From positions 1 to 32,066 of the forward strand of contig JBBSIG010000002.1 of assembly GCA_038232215.1 (NCBI GenBank): DNA of 32,066 bases, in the 5' to 3' direction. The position numbers were made by a program, and so were the translations under genes. Positions 23,010 through 31,432 of the stretch are shown here, one piece after another. Within the stretch, counting starts at the first letter, position 1. Each line of letters opens with the position of its first letter. This stretch comes from JBBSIG01 sp038232215 (GTDB lineage: Bacteria > Actinomycetota > Thermoleophilia > Gaiellales > Gaiellaceae). The notes under the pieces were generated by a model. That model was given only the letters and a program-made list of their open reading frames with translations. It had not been told where the DNA came from and did no database searches.

Positions 23010-24049
23010 CGACGGCGGCGACCACCTCCTCCGACTACGCGAGCTTCTGCGTCTGCACGCGCTGCTTCGACAGGCTCGGCCAGGACGGCGACGATCGCCT
23101 GACGTGCCGGGCGTGCGCCGCGTCGTACGAGATCCGCAACGGGATTCTCATGCTGCTCCCCGAGTACGCGGACGACGATAGGCGGCTGCGGTATCTGGCG
23201 AACTACCAACGTGTCGCGCAGGACGACCTCGTGCAACCGTTCGAGCACGACCGTGAGGGCCGCCATGCCGTGCTCCTCGACTTCATCGGAGACGTGCGCG
23301 GCCGACGCGTGCTCGACATCGGGTCGAGCGACGCCGGCTATCTCAGGGCGCTCGAGGGCGCGGAGCTCGAGGTCGCCTTCGATCTCGCCTACCCGTTTCT
23401 CGAGGCGATCCCGGCCTCGGCAGGCATCGTGGCAGTGTGCGGCGACGCCGAGGAGCTGCCGTTCGAGCCTGGGTCCTTCGACGTAATCGTGCTCTCGGAC
23501 GTCCTCGAGCACGTCCTCGACCCGGTGCGGCTCATCCTCCGCATTCGCCAGATCGCGACGACGCGCACGCGGATCATCGTGCACGTTCCCTGGGAGGAGG
23601 ACATCCGCCGCTACGAGAGCTCCGAGTACGAGTTCTCCCATCTGCGCAGCTTCGACGACTACAGCTTCGGGCTCCTGTGGCGGGAGTTCCAGATCGTCAG
23701 GGAGCGCTCGACCCACCCAGCGCTCGAGCAGCCCATCGTGTTCCAGCTTCGACGATTCCTGCCTCTCCGGCTCTACAACCTTCTCACGTATTCGTATTTC
23801 CACGGTTCGCTCGGCAACCGCGAGTACGAGTGGCGCGCGCGCTGGATCGCGGCGTTGCCGAAGCACGAGCGACTTCTCCTCCGCTTCTACCGCCCGAACT
23901 TCAAGCTGTTCGAGCTTCGGACGCTGGAGTCGGTCCCGACCGAGGGCGGCTACACGTTCAGGGCGCCGCTGCCGCGCTCGGCACGCGCCCTCGCAGCGCG
24001 CGCGCCGAGCGCCGTGAAGTGGCTCCGCGGCCGGCGCTCCGGCACCTGA
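23006..24049 (+). CDS. SAM-dependent methyltransferase with N-terminal zinc ribbon
   Basis: This 347-aa protein has a Trm112-like ribbon at the N-terminus (Cys17-x2-Cys20 and Cys34-x2-Cys37, then IRNGILMLLPE). A class I methyltransferase domain follows: motif I VLDIGSSDAGYL, GDAEELPFEPGSFDVIVLSD and LEHVLDP. The C-terminal third (about 215-347) is rich in Arg and aromatic residues (FHGSLGNREYEWRARWIAAL) and not assignable. The start is fixed by the ATGA overlap with wzt. Methyltransferases next to wzm-wzt commonly cap the non-reducing end of the glycan and so set chain length and export by Wzt; that role is inference here. Methylation of an internal sugar is the alternative. Confidence 0.82.
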   Translation: MTTAATTSSDYASFCVCTRCFDRLGQDGDDRLTCRACAASYEIRNGILMLLPEYADDDRRLRYLANYQRVAQDDLVQPFEHDREGRHAVLLDFIGDVRGRRVLDIGSSDAGYLRALEGAELEVAFDLAYPFLEAIPASAGIVAVCGDAEELPFEPGSFDVIVLSDVLEHVLDPVRLILRIRQIATTRTRIIVHVPWEEDIRRYESSEYEFSHLRSFDDYSFGLLWREFQIVRERSTHPALEQPIVFQLRRFLPLRLYNLLTYSYFHGSLGNREYEWRARWIAALPKHERLLLRFYRPNFKLFELRTLESVPTEGGYTFRAPLPRSARALAARAPSAVKWLRGRRSGT

Positions 24050-24052
24050 CGC

Positions 24053-25375
24053 GTGCCGAACACCCGCGTCAGGATCGACCCGCTGCGCCGCCTGCTCGTG
24101 CTCGTTCCGCACGAGCCCGAGCTCGATCCGCGGATCGGGTGGGTGCTGAAGCTCTGCCGCGAGCTCGGGCGGACGGAGCTGGTCGCGGCCACCTGGTCGA
24201 GCCGTAAGCCGCCGGTCGAGTACGACGGGGTCGTGTCGGTCGAGCGGGTGGACGTCGTTCAGACGGCGGGGCCGCTCGCGCTGTGGCTGTCGAGCGCGGC
24301 CGCGCCGCTGAACTACCACCGCTCCACTGTCGCCTTCGTCGAGCGGCAGGGTCGCCCGCCCGCCTCGAACGATCTCCGCACGCGCCTCGACCACCATCGC
24401 GGCGCGCTCCTGCGGCTCCTTGCGAACTGGGGCTACTACGGGCTCCTGCTCTCGGCGCTCTACCGGCGCGGGCGGTCGATCTCGGTGCCCCCGACTGCGA
24501 TCGTCTGCCACGACATCTACTCGCTGCTGCCGGGCGTCCTCCTGAAGCGACGTCTCGGCTGCGCGCTCCTGTACGACAGCCACGAGTTCTTCCCCGAGAG
24601 CGACCTCCTCGCGCCGCGCTGGCAGAAGCGCCTCATCCGGGCGCTCGAGCGCCCGTTCATCCGCCGAGCCGATGCGGTGGTCACGATCTCGCCGCCGCTG
24701 GCCCGCGAGCTCGAGCGTACCTACGGGCTCGACCGGGTCGCGAGCGCTCCGAACGCCGAGCCGCGCGACACCCTCGGCGAGGTCGCGCCTCCCCGCCCCG
24801 CTGCGACGCCGATCCGATTCCTGCTTCAGGGCCAGGCCTCGCCGGGACGCGGGTTCGAGCGCCTGTTCGAGCTCTGGCAGCGGCTGGACGAAGACCGGGC
24901 GGTGCTGCTCGTCCGTTGCCCGGAGCACGAGTACACCCAGGAGCTGCGCGAGCGCTTCGGGGAACTCTTCTCCTCCGGGCGCGCCGTCTGGCTCGACCCG
25001 GTCCCGGAGGCGCGACTCGTCTCCGCCGCGTCGGACGCCCACGTCGGGGTGATCCCGTACGTCGGACCGAGTCTCAACCACCTGTACGCGTGCCCGAACA
25101 AGCTGTCGCAATACATGGCGGCCGGCACGGCGATCCTCAGCAACGACCTCCCGTACATCGCGTCGGTCCTGCGTGGGTACGACTGCGGACTCACCTACCG
25201 CGCCGACGACGCGGAGAGCTTCACGCGCGCGGTCCGCACGCTCCTCGACGAGCCGGAGACGCTGCAGCGGCTGCGGGAGAACGCCTACACGGCCGCGCGC
25301 TCGCGCTTCAACTGGGACGAGCAGTCCGGCCCCTACCGCGAGGCCTTGCGGCGCCTCCACGAGCAGAGGCGATGA
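24053..25375 (+). CDS. Glycosyltransferase family 4
   Basis: This 440-aa GT-B enzyme starts at GTG 24053, 3 nt after the methyltransferase stop. The opening strand RRLLVLVPHEPELDPRIGW is followed by VCHDIYSLLPGVLLKRR and LLYDSHEFFPESDLLA in the acceptor half, the inter-domain strand RFLLQGQASPGRGFERL, and the donor-side ACPNKLSQYMAAGTAILSND. It is probably a membrane-associated cytoplasmic enzyme adding one sugar of the exported glycan. Its stop overlaps the start of the next gene (ATGA), so it is coupled to the CgeB-like protein behind it. It shows distant likeness to the GT4 at 9388-10521. Donor and linkage are unknown. Confidence 0.86.
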   Translation: MPNTRVRIDPLRRLLVLVPHEPELDPRIGWVLKLCRELGRTELVAATWSSRKPPVEYDGVVSVERVDVVQTAGPLALWLSSAAAPLNYHRSTVAFVERQGRPPASNDLRTRLDHHRGALLRLLANWGYYGLLLSALYRRGRSISVPPTAIVCHDIYSLLPGVLLKRRLGCALLYDSHEFFPESDLLAPRWQKRLIRALERPFIRRADAVVTISPPLARELERTYGLDRVASAPNAEPRDTLGEVAPPRPAATPIRFLLQGQASPGRGFERLFELWQRLDEDRAVLLVRCPEHEYTQELRERFGELFSSGRAVWLDPVPEARLVSAASDAHVGVIPYVGPSLNHLYACPNKLSQYMAAGTAILSNDLPYIASVLRGYDCGLTYRADDAESFTRAVRTLLDEPETLQRLRENAYTAARSRFNWDEQSGPYREALRRLHEQRR

Positions 25376-26673
25376 AGCGAATCCTCGTCCTCTACCGGCA
25401 TCCACCCGGCTACGACATGCGCCCGGCGATCGAGTCGCACCTGCACGCGCTCGACCTCGAGCCACGCGACGACGAGCTCCACTATCACAACGCGTACGAG
25501 GAGTCACCGCCCGCGTGGCTGCGCCGGCTGGAGTTCGACGCCGTCGTGCTGCACACGACCTTCCTGACCATGCGCTGGGACGCGCTCTCGCGTTTCAAGT
25601 GGCGCTACCGCTGGGTCGCGAACCTGACGTGCCCGAAGCTCGCCATCCCGCAGGACGAGTACGACCACTCCGAGATCCTGGACGAGTGGCTCTTCGACTG
25701 GGGCGTCACGGACGTGTTCACGAACTTCGCTGTGGAGGAGCGCAGCCTCATCTACCCGATCCTCTGCTCGCGCGCCCGCTTCCACGAGTGCCTGACCGGC
25801 TACGTCGACGAGGAGCTCGCCGCGCGGTGCGTGCCGCGGATGCGGCCGCTCGCCGACCGGCCGAACGACATCGTCTACCGGGCGTCGAACCTGCCGTTCT
25901 GGTTCGGCAGCCACGGACAGCTGAAGCACCGAATCGCGGAGATCGTGCACGAGCGGGCGCTCGCGCACGGCCTTCGGCTCGACGTCTCGACGCGGTACGA
26001 AGACGTGCTCTACGGCGATGCGTGGGCGGACTTCCTCCTGTCCGGACGCGCCGTCATCGGAGCCGAGACGGGGTCGAGCGTGCTCGACCGGCGCGGCGAG
26101 GTCCAGGCGCGTATCCGGACGGTGCTGGAGAACGATCCCGCGCTGTCCTTCGAGGAGGTCGCGAGCCGGATGCCGTCCGGCTGGGACTCGTACCGGCTCT
26201 TCGCGATCGGCCCCCGGCACTTCGAAGCGGTGGTCACGAGAACCTGCCAGGTGCTCGTCGCGGGCTCGTTCAGCGGGATTCTCGAGGCCGGTCGCCACTA
26301 CATCGCGGTCGAGCCCGACTTCTCGAACCTCGACGAGGTGCTCGAGCAGGTCCGCGACAACGCGCTTCTGGAGCGGATCACGGGTCAGGCCTATGACGAC
26401 ATCTACCGGTCCGGCAGGTTCACGCTCCGGTCCTTCGCCGCCCAGCTCAGAGCGGCCATCGACGCGGCGCCGGAGCGCCCCCGCACGCTCCGGCGGGCGG
26501 CGTTCCCGCTCGTCCGCGACCGCGGCCCAGCCCTGGAGCGCGGCGTAGCGACCGGGGGCGCGGCAGCCGCGCGCGCTGCGCGCGCCGCCGCAGCAAGACT
26601 CCGCCGGACTCGGCGGGCGCCGGGCGCGGCGCATCCTCCGGAGGATCGGGACCCCGAGGCGATTGACCGATAA
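25372..26673 (+). CDS. CgeB-like putative glycosyltransferase, type A, without the extra C-terminal domain
   Basis: This 433-aa paralogue of the type A protein at 16724-18358 aligns along residues 1-365 almost without gaps. It shares ILVLYRHPPG versus VLVLYRHESP, IPQDEYDHSEILDEWL versus TPQDDYDHADRLDEWL, ARFHECLTGYVD, VYRASNLPF, TGSSVLDRRGE, SGWDSYRLF and GPRHFEA. After about residue 366 it carries only a short Ala/Arg/Pro-rich tail, so the domain found in its paralogue is missing or was lost. The tail from 26560 to 26673 is low in complexity and may be degenerate. The ATG at 25372 overlaps the upstream GT4 stop. It has the same inferred glycosyltransferase role; the conserved QDEYDH may take part in catalysis, but that is speculation. 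Confidence 0.75.
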   Translation: MKRILVLYRHPPGYDMRPAIESHLHALDLEPRDDELHYHNAYEESPPAWLRRLEFDAVVLHTTFLTMRWDALSRFKWRYRWVANLTCPKLAIPQDEYDHSEILDEWLFDWGVTDVFTNFAVEERSLIYPILCSRARFHECLTGYVDEELAARCVPRMRPLADRPNDIVYRASNLPFWFGSHGQLKHRIAEIVHERALAHGLRLDVSTRYEDVLYGDAWADFLLSGRAVIGAETGSSVLDRRGEVQARIRTVLENDPALSFEEVASRMPSGWDSYRLFAIGPRHFEAVVTRTCQVLVAGSFSGILEAGRHYIAVEPDFSNLDEVLEQVRDNALLERITGQAYDDIYRSGRFTLRSFAAQLRAAIDAAPERPRTLRRAAFPLVRDRGPALERGVATGGAAAARAARAAAARLRRTRRAPGAAHPPEDRDPEAIDR

Positions 26674-26724
26674 TCCCTCGACCGATCGGGCAAGCTCTCC
26701 CGCGGTTCGAGCGGCGCCATCTCG

Positions 26725-29562
26725 ATGGAGGAACAGCACCCGCCCACTGTGATCCGGTCGCCCGGGAGCACCGGCGACCGGACCGATCCCGCCCCGCAGC
26801 TCAGGGTCCTCCTCCTGTGCGACAAGAGCCGCTCGCACGCGAGCACGCTCCGCGAGCACATCGCCGCCTTCCCGCGGTACTCGCGCCACCGCGTCGACGT
26901 CTTCGACACGTACCTCGTCCCGGACAGCGCCTACCTGGACCTCGCCGACTACGACGTGGTCGTCATCCACTATTCGCTCGTCGTCACGGGCGACTCATAT
27001 CTCTCGCCTGCGCTCCGCGAGAAGATCCGCGCATTCTCCGGGCTCAAGGTCCAGTTCCTCCAGGACGAGTACCGCTGGATCGACTCCGTCACGGAGATGA
27101 TGCGCTGGCTCGGGATCGGCGTCCTCTTCACGATCGTCCCGCCGCGTGAGCTCCCGAAGGTCTACGGAGGCCGGCTCCCGGGCGTCGAGCTCGTTCCCAC
27201 CCTCGCCGGCTACGTGCCCGAGAGGCTGGCTCGCCGCAGGAGCCCGCCCCTCGAGCAGCGCCCCCTCGAGGTCGGCTACCGGGGCCGCGTCCTGCCCTAC
27301 TGGATCGGCGCGCTCGCGCAGGAGAAGGTCGCGATCGCGAGGGAGTTCCTCGCGCGCGCGGATCGCTACGGCCTCCGAGTCGACATCGCGTGGAGCGAAT
27401 GGGACCGCATCTACGGCGAGCGGTGGAACCGCTTCCTGGAGTCCTGCCGAACGACGCTCGGAACCGAGAGCGGGGCGTCGATCTCCGACTTCGACGGCTC
27501 GGTCGAGCGCGCTGTCCACGACTACCTGAGAGAGCGGCCGGGCGCGTCGTTCGGGGAGGTCTCGCGCCACGTCCTCGCCCCCTACGAAGGCAACGTCGTC
27601 ATGAACGTCGTCTCGCCCCGGATCTTCGAGGCCGCTGCGCTCAGGACTGCGATGGTGCTCTTCCCCGGCGAGTACGAAGGCACGGTCCGGCCCTGGGAGC
27701 ACTACGTCCCGCTCGAGAAGGACTTCTCGAACATGGACGAGGTCGTCGAGGCGATCCGCGACCTTCCGCTCCTACGCTCGCTCGCCGCGAGAGCCCACGC
27801 CGACCTCGTCGAGTCGGGCCAGTACTCGCTCCGCTCGTTCGTCAGCGAGTTCGACGACCTCGTCGCGAGCCGTGTCACCGTCCGCGGGAAGGGCGGGTCG
27901 TGGGGCTATCGACTGGCCCGAGTCGAGCGTGTGGGGAGGACGCGGACCGCGCTCGGGCTCGATCCGTCGCGGGCCCGCGCGACGCTCGGGCGGGCGCGAG
28001 CGACCGCCAGGCTCGTGCGCGGTGACAGACCTCTTCGCCGGGTGCTCGTCACCTATGCCGGCGAGCCGGCCGCGCGCGGCAGGATCCGCCCGCGGCGCCT
28101 GACGAAGGACCTGCTTCGCCTCGGCATCCTCCGGCGCCTGCAGGCGGGCACGCCGGTGACGTCCGAGACCTTCGCGCTCCGGGTCGAGCTGGACGAGAAC
28201 GAGGGGACGCTCGTCTTCCGTAGCGTCCCGCTGGCCGCAGGGGGCGTTCCCGCCGATCCACGGCTCACCGACCGGATCCGCGCGGCACTCAGCGCCGGGC
28301 GGGTCCGGCTGATCCTCTGGGATCACACGGCGGTCGGGCTGCAGGTGCACTTCAGGTACCCGTCCGGACGCTGGCTCGGGATTCCGGTCGGCTACTACGG
28401 CGTGATCGGGATCCACCACTTCGGCCCGCTCGCCGAGCTCGCACGGCACTCGTCCGGGGTCGTGTGGGAGGCGATCGCGCCCCTGTGCGGGCCGGCGGCG
28501 GCGCCTCCCGAGCCCCGGCGTAGGGGCGCCGTGCGTAGCGCGCTCGCGCTCGCGCGCCATCCTCGCTACTACCTGGCGAAGAGCGCGCTCCTCGTCAAGG
28601 CGCTCGCGACCAACCGGCGGCTCGCACGGCTCGCTCTGCGGGGACTGCGGACAGCCGAGCTCCGCCATGACGTGACGCCGGCTCGGCTCCTCCAGGACGC
28701 CCTGAAGCTGTACGCGGTGCACGCGGCCCACGCAGCCCGCGTGGCGACGGTCTCCCGCGTCGAGACCGAGCTCCTCGACGACGGCCGCACGCTCCGGTTC
28801 AAGACGTGTGCGACGCCGCCGATCGCATACGGCACGCCGTGGGTGACGGTGGGCCCCGGGGCGGAGCCGACCCGCGTGATCTGGGACAACTCGGAGGTGG
28901 GTCACGTGCTCGCGTTTCCGGTCGTCGGCTACCGCGGGCTGGCGCTCGAGGCCGGGCCGGGCGGCACGCACGAGTTCCGCGCACTCACCGCGCTGCTCGG
29001 GCGCTTTCCCGCGGAGACGCTCGCGGCGCTGCTGCCCGAGCCGCGGCCGCCCCGGCGCGTGGCACGGCTCGTGGTGCAGAGCTATGCGGCGAAAGGGTGG
29101 CTGGCGCTACGGGCGCTGGCTGGGAGCAGGACGTTTCGCGCCCTGTTGTTGCTGTACGTGCGCGATCGCACCCTGCGGAGGCGGGTCCGGGCGCGCGTGC
29201 TCCTGCGCGACCTCGTCAATCTCTCGACCCTGCACCGGGCGTGGGCGGGACGAGTCGGCCCGGTCGCGCGGCTCACGGTCGAGCTGTGCGAGGATGGGCG
29301 CAGCCTGCGCTTCCGCACGGCCGGGTCGGGGAGGGAGGCGCACGTGAGCTCGTTCGCGCACATCGACCGGTCCGCGCTTCCGAGCTCGATCGTGTGGGAC
29401 AACTCGGAGCTGGGCAAGTCGCTGCAGCTGCCGCTTCGGTTCCATCGCGGGCACAGAATCGCCGTCGGGCCCGACTGCAGCTACTCGTTCGACGCGCTCG
29501 CGGCCCTCATGCAGCGGCTACAGGCACAGACCTGGGCAGTGCTGCTGCCGCCGACGGAGTGA
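26725..29562 (+). CDS. CgeB-like putative glycosyltransferase, type B, with three C-terminal repeats of an uncharacterised domain
   Basis: This 945-aa protein is the largest of the family. Residues 27-400 align with the 582-aa protein at 18355: VLLLCDKSRSHASTLREH, VVVIHYSLVV, FLQDEYRWIDSV, YRGRVLPYW, GTESGASISDFDG, SPRIFEAAALRTAMVLFPGEY and EHYVPLEKDFSN. The rest is three tandem copies of the same domain of about 170 residues seen once in each of two neighbours: about 415-588, 600-772 and 776-943. Each copy has R-x-L-x-x-D-L-x-x-L, a beta pair ending in (V/L)xFR, and the motif at 529-538 (LILWDHTAVG), 717-726 (RVIWDNSEVG) and 888-897 (SIVWDNSELG). The ATG at 26725 lies 51 nt after the type A gene. 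The repeats could bind glycan or act in oligomerisation; neither is shown. Confidence 0.75.
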   Translation: MEEQHPPTVIRSPGSTGDRTDPAPQLRVLLLCDKSRSHASTLREHIAAFPRYSRHRVDVFDTYLVPDSAYLDLADYDVVVIHYSLVVTGDSYLSPALREKIRAFSGLKVQFLQDEYRWIDSVTEMMRWLGIGVLFTIVPPRELPKVYGGRLPGVELVPTLAGYVPERLARRRSPPLEQRPLEVGYRGRVLPYWIGALAQEKVAIAREFLARADRYGLRVDIAWSEWDRIYGERWNRFLESCRTTLGTESGASISDFDGSVERAVHDYLRERPGASFGEVSRHVLAPYEGNVVMNVVSPRIFEAAALRTAMVLFPGEYEGTVRPWEHYVPLEKDFSNMDEVVEAIRDLPLLRSLAARAHADLVESGQYSLRSFVSEFDDLVASRVTVRGKGGSWGYRLARVERVGRTRTALGLDPSRARATLGRARATARLVRGDRPLRRVLVTYAGEPAARGRIRPRRLTKDLLRLGILRRLQAGTPVTSETFALRVELDENEGTLVFRSVPLAAGGVPADPRLTDRIRAALSAGRVRLILWDHTAVGLQVHFRYPSGRWLGIPVGYYGVIGIHHFGPLAELARHSSGVVWEAIAPLCGPAAAPPEPRRRGAVRSALALARHPRYYLAKSALLVKALATNRRLARLALRGLRTAELRHDVTPARLLQDALKLYAVHAAHAARVATVSRVETELLDDGRTLRFKTCATPPIAYGTPWVTVGPGAEPTRVIWDNSEVGHVLAFPVVGYRGLALEAGPGGTHEFRALTALLGRFPAETLAALLPEPRPPRRVARLVVQSYAAKGWLALRALAGSRTFRALLLLYVRDRTLRRRVRARVLLRDLVNLSTLHRAWAGRVGPVARLTVELCEDGRSLRFRTAGSGREAHVSSFAHIDRSALPSSIVWDNSELGKSLQLPLRFHRGHRIAVGPDCSYSFDALAALMQRLQAQTWAVLLPPTE
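27967..29553 (+). repeat. Three tandem protein-level repeats of the WD(N/H) domain
   Basis: Codons 415-943 of the 945-aa protein encode three divergent copies of one domain of 168-174 residues. The spacing between the conserved Trp codons is 188 and then 171 codons. The repeats are visible at protein level (D-L-x-x-L helix, RxLRFR-like strand, WDNSE-x-G) but not as DNA repeats, so the duplication is old and under selection. Confidence 0.7.
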
Positions 29563-29589
29563 CCGGAATCCGTCGTCGCGCGCCCGCCG

Positions 29590-30399
29590 ATGGCGCGACG
29601 CGCCTTTCTGCGCGATCGTGCGTCCGGGCGCTCTATCATGCTGCGCGCACTGGCCTCTGCGTGGAATCGCGTTCTCGCGAAGGCTTGTCTCGACGCGAGC
29701 GGGCAAACGGAAGGCGGGGTACGTATCACCGGAATCACGATCACGCTCGTCCACATGGGCGACTCGATCACCTTCGGGCAGTACGTCGACGCGAGCGTGC
29801 GCTGGACGACGCTCGTCGAGCTTGCCGTCCGCGACGAGCTTCCGGACGGCGTCGAGCTGCACTCGATCAACCGCGGGGTCTCCGGCGAGACCACCCGCAT
29901 GGGACTCGAGCGCTTCCCGGCGGACGTCCAGAGCCTCGAGCCCGACGTTATGACCCTCCAGTTCGGGCTCAACGACTCGAACTGCTGGCAGACCGACCGA
30001 GGCCTGCCCCGCGTCTCCGAGCGAGCGTTCGTCGCGAACCTCGTCGAGATGATCGAGCGCGGGCGCCGGTTCGGCGCCGGCGAGATCATCCTCGCGACGA
30101 ACCACCGAACGCTCCGGAGGATCCCGCTCCCGAGCGGCGAGGTCTACGAAGAGGCGAACGCCCGCTACAGCGAGCTCGCCCGTGAGGTCGCAGCCGAGGC
30201 GGGGGTCGCGCTCTGCGACATCCGCGCCCGCTTCGAGCCGATGGAGGACGAGGAGCTCGAGCGGATGCTGCTTCCGTACCCCGACCACCTCCACCTGAGC
30301 CAGGAGGGGAACGCCGTCTACGCGAACGCGATCTTGCCGTACGTCGACCGCGCGGTGAGCGCCGCGATCGAGAGGGGTGACGTCCTTGAGCGCCGCTAA
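29590..30399 (+). CDS. SGNH/GDSL-family hydrolase
   Basis: This protein of up to 269 aa is an SGNH esterase or acyl hydrolase. Block I is MGDSITFGQ (Ser59), block II the Gly of NRGVSGETT, block III FGLND (Asn128), and block V DHLHLS with the Asp232/His235 pair. All four catalytic positions are present. The first 45 residues are Arg/Ala-rich, are not a signal peptide and do not match the family; ATG 29638 is an equally possible start, so the N-terminus is uncertain. It lies 27 nt behind the 945-aa gene and overlaps the next methyltransferase by 23 nt. It may remove or transfer O-acyl groups on the glycan precursor, or act on a lipid; the substrate cannot be told. Confidence 0.83.
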   Translation: MARRAFLRDRASGRSIMLRALASAWNRVLAKACLDASGQTEGGVRITGITITLVHMGDSITFGQYVDASVRWTTLVELAVRDELPDGVELHSINRGVSGETTRMGLERFPADVQSLEPDVMTLQFGLNDSNCWQTDRGLPRVSERAFVANLVEMIERGRRFGAGEIILATNHRTLRRIPLPSGEVYEEANARYSELAREVAAEAGVALCDIRARFEPMEDEELERMLLPYPDHLHLSQEGNAVYANAILPYVDRAVSAAIERGDVLERR

Positions 30400-31165
30400 G
30401 AGCGCAACCGACCTGCACTGGAACGACCGCGCAGCCTCGGTCGCGAACGACGCCGAGGTCAACCTGATGGACATCTTCCAGCGAGAGATGGAGTACGACT
30501 ACGTCTGCCGTTACCTGAGTCCCGACATGCGCGTGCTCGAGGTCGGCTGCGGAAACGGGTTCTCGACGGACCGCTTTCGCGAGCTCGTCGCGCACGTGGA
30601 CGCGTTCGACTACGCAGAGAACATGATCGAGCGCGCGCGCGACGCGTTCGGCGAGACGAACAATCGCTTCCTGCACGACAACGTGCTCGACCCGCGGGGG
30701 CTCGCGGGACCCTACGACTGCGTCGTCTGCGTGCGCGTCCTGATCAATCTCGCCGACCTCGAGCAGCAGCTGACCGCGCTCCGCAACATGGCAGAGCTGA
30801 CGGCGCCAGGCGGGCTGCTGATCCTCGCCGAGGGCTTCACCGAGGGCTTCGAGGCATTGAGCGAGCTGCGCGCGACGCTGCACCTACCGCCGATCGAGCC
30901 CGCATCGATCAACGTCTACTCGAGCCTGGACGACCTGCTGCCGGAGCTCGAGCGCACCTTCGAGCTCGAGGACACCTTCCACCTGGGCGCGTACGACTAC
31001 CTCACCCGGGTGATGTATCCGCTCGTCGCGGGCCCCGCGAACGTCCGCCACAACACGAACATGAGCGAGCGCTGCTCCGATCTCGCCCGCGCCTTCAATC
31101 CGGACTGCTTCGAGCCGCTCTCGCGCCTGCGCGGGCTCGTGCTTCGGAAGCACGCCTCGACCTGA
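30377..31165 (+). CDS. Class I SAM-dependent methyltransferase
   Basis: This 262-aa methyltransferase begins within the end of the hydrolase gene. The SAM-binding motif is VLEVGCGNGFSTDRF (about 53-67). AFDYAENMIERAR follows, then YDCVVCVRVLINL and PGGLLILAEGFTEGF, as in Methyltransf_11/25 proteins. The C-terminal part (YDYLTRVMYPL, NMSERCSDLARAFN) is shared with methyltransferases of sugar loci but not diagnostic. GTG 30377 is used here; TTG 30386 has an AGGGG about 8 nt upstream and may be the real start. It is the last intact gene of the plus-strand operon. It probably O- or N-methylates a sugar of the glycan or its precursor. Confidence 0.82.
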   Translation: MTSLSAAKSATDLHWNDRAASVANDAEVNLMDIFQREMEYDYVCRYLSPDMRVLEVGCGNGFSTDRFRELVAHVDAFDYAENMIERARDAFGETNNRFLHDNVLDPRGLAGPYDCVVCVRVLINLADLEQQLTALRNMAELTAPGGLLILAEGFTEGFEALSELRATLHLPPIEPASINVYSSLDDLLPELERTFELEDTFHLGAYDYLTRVMYPLVAGPANVRHNTNMSERCSDLARAFNPDCFEPLSRLRGLVLRKHAST

Positions 31166-31192
31166 CAGGAAACTACGGTTCCAGGCGGCGGT

Positions 31193-31405
31193 TCAGGCGG
31201 CGATCGGCTGGTCGAGGGTGACGCGGTGTCCGAGCGCTTCGAGCTTGTCGGATGAGGTGTTTGGTGGCGCGTTCGGGGTCGTGTCTGCGGAAGTAGTCGC
31301 CCCCGAGGTCGCGGTAGAGCTCGCCGGTCGTGAACATGTGCCATCCGGGCGCAGATGAGCGAGCGCTTGACCGCGCCGAGCGCTTTCGTGTGACCGCGGC
31401 GAGGA
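31193..31405 (-). pseudogene. IS110-family-like transposase, C-terminal relic with two frameshifts
   Basis: Three minus-strand frames join into one IS110-like C-terminus. RRGHTKALGAVKRSLICA (about 31405-31349) is followed, in a second frame, by WHMFTTGELYRDLGGDYF and RRHDPERATKHLIRQ (31343-31246), and then, in a third frame, by LEALGHRVTLDQPIAA and a stop at 31193. The second shift looks like one extra base near 31244. The N-terminal catalytic DEDD domain is absent: the homology stops near 31405, where the next relic begins. It is a dead remnant showing past insertion and rearrangement. The family call rests on memory of the C-terminal pattern in IS110 transposases. Confidence 0.6.
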
Positions 31406-31430
31406 ATAATCGCACTGAGCGCTGAGCCAC
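31401..31430 (+). repeat. Direct-repeat copy of the antitoxin-gene 3' end
   Basis: GAGGAA, then CGCACTGAGCGCTGAGCCACA with a 4-nt spacer, matches the last bases of the window (32037-32066: GAGGAA, a 3-nt spacer, CGCGCTGAGCGCTGAGCCGCA). There are only a few mismatches and one 1-nt indel. In the right-hand copy these bases are the 3' end of the Phd-like gene, so the left copy is probably the tail of a lost second copy, lying exactly between the transposase relic and the asnB relic. Confidence 0.5.
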
Positions 31431-31432
31431 AG

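Noticed and set aside
22883..25507. 874-aa minus-strand frame opposite the methyltransferase and GT4 genes
   Set aside because: It has composition and codon-position bias of a shadow frame and covers several well-supported plus-strand genes.
26674..26724. TTGACC and GATAAT before the 945-aa gene as a promoter
   Set aside because: The two hexamers are adjacent rather than 16-19 bp apart, and the TTGACC lies in the coding end of the upstream gene.
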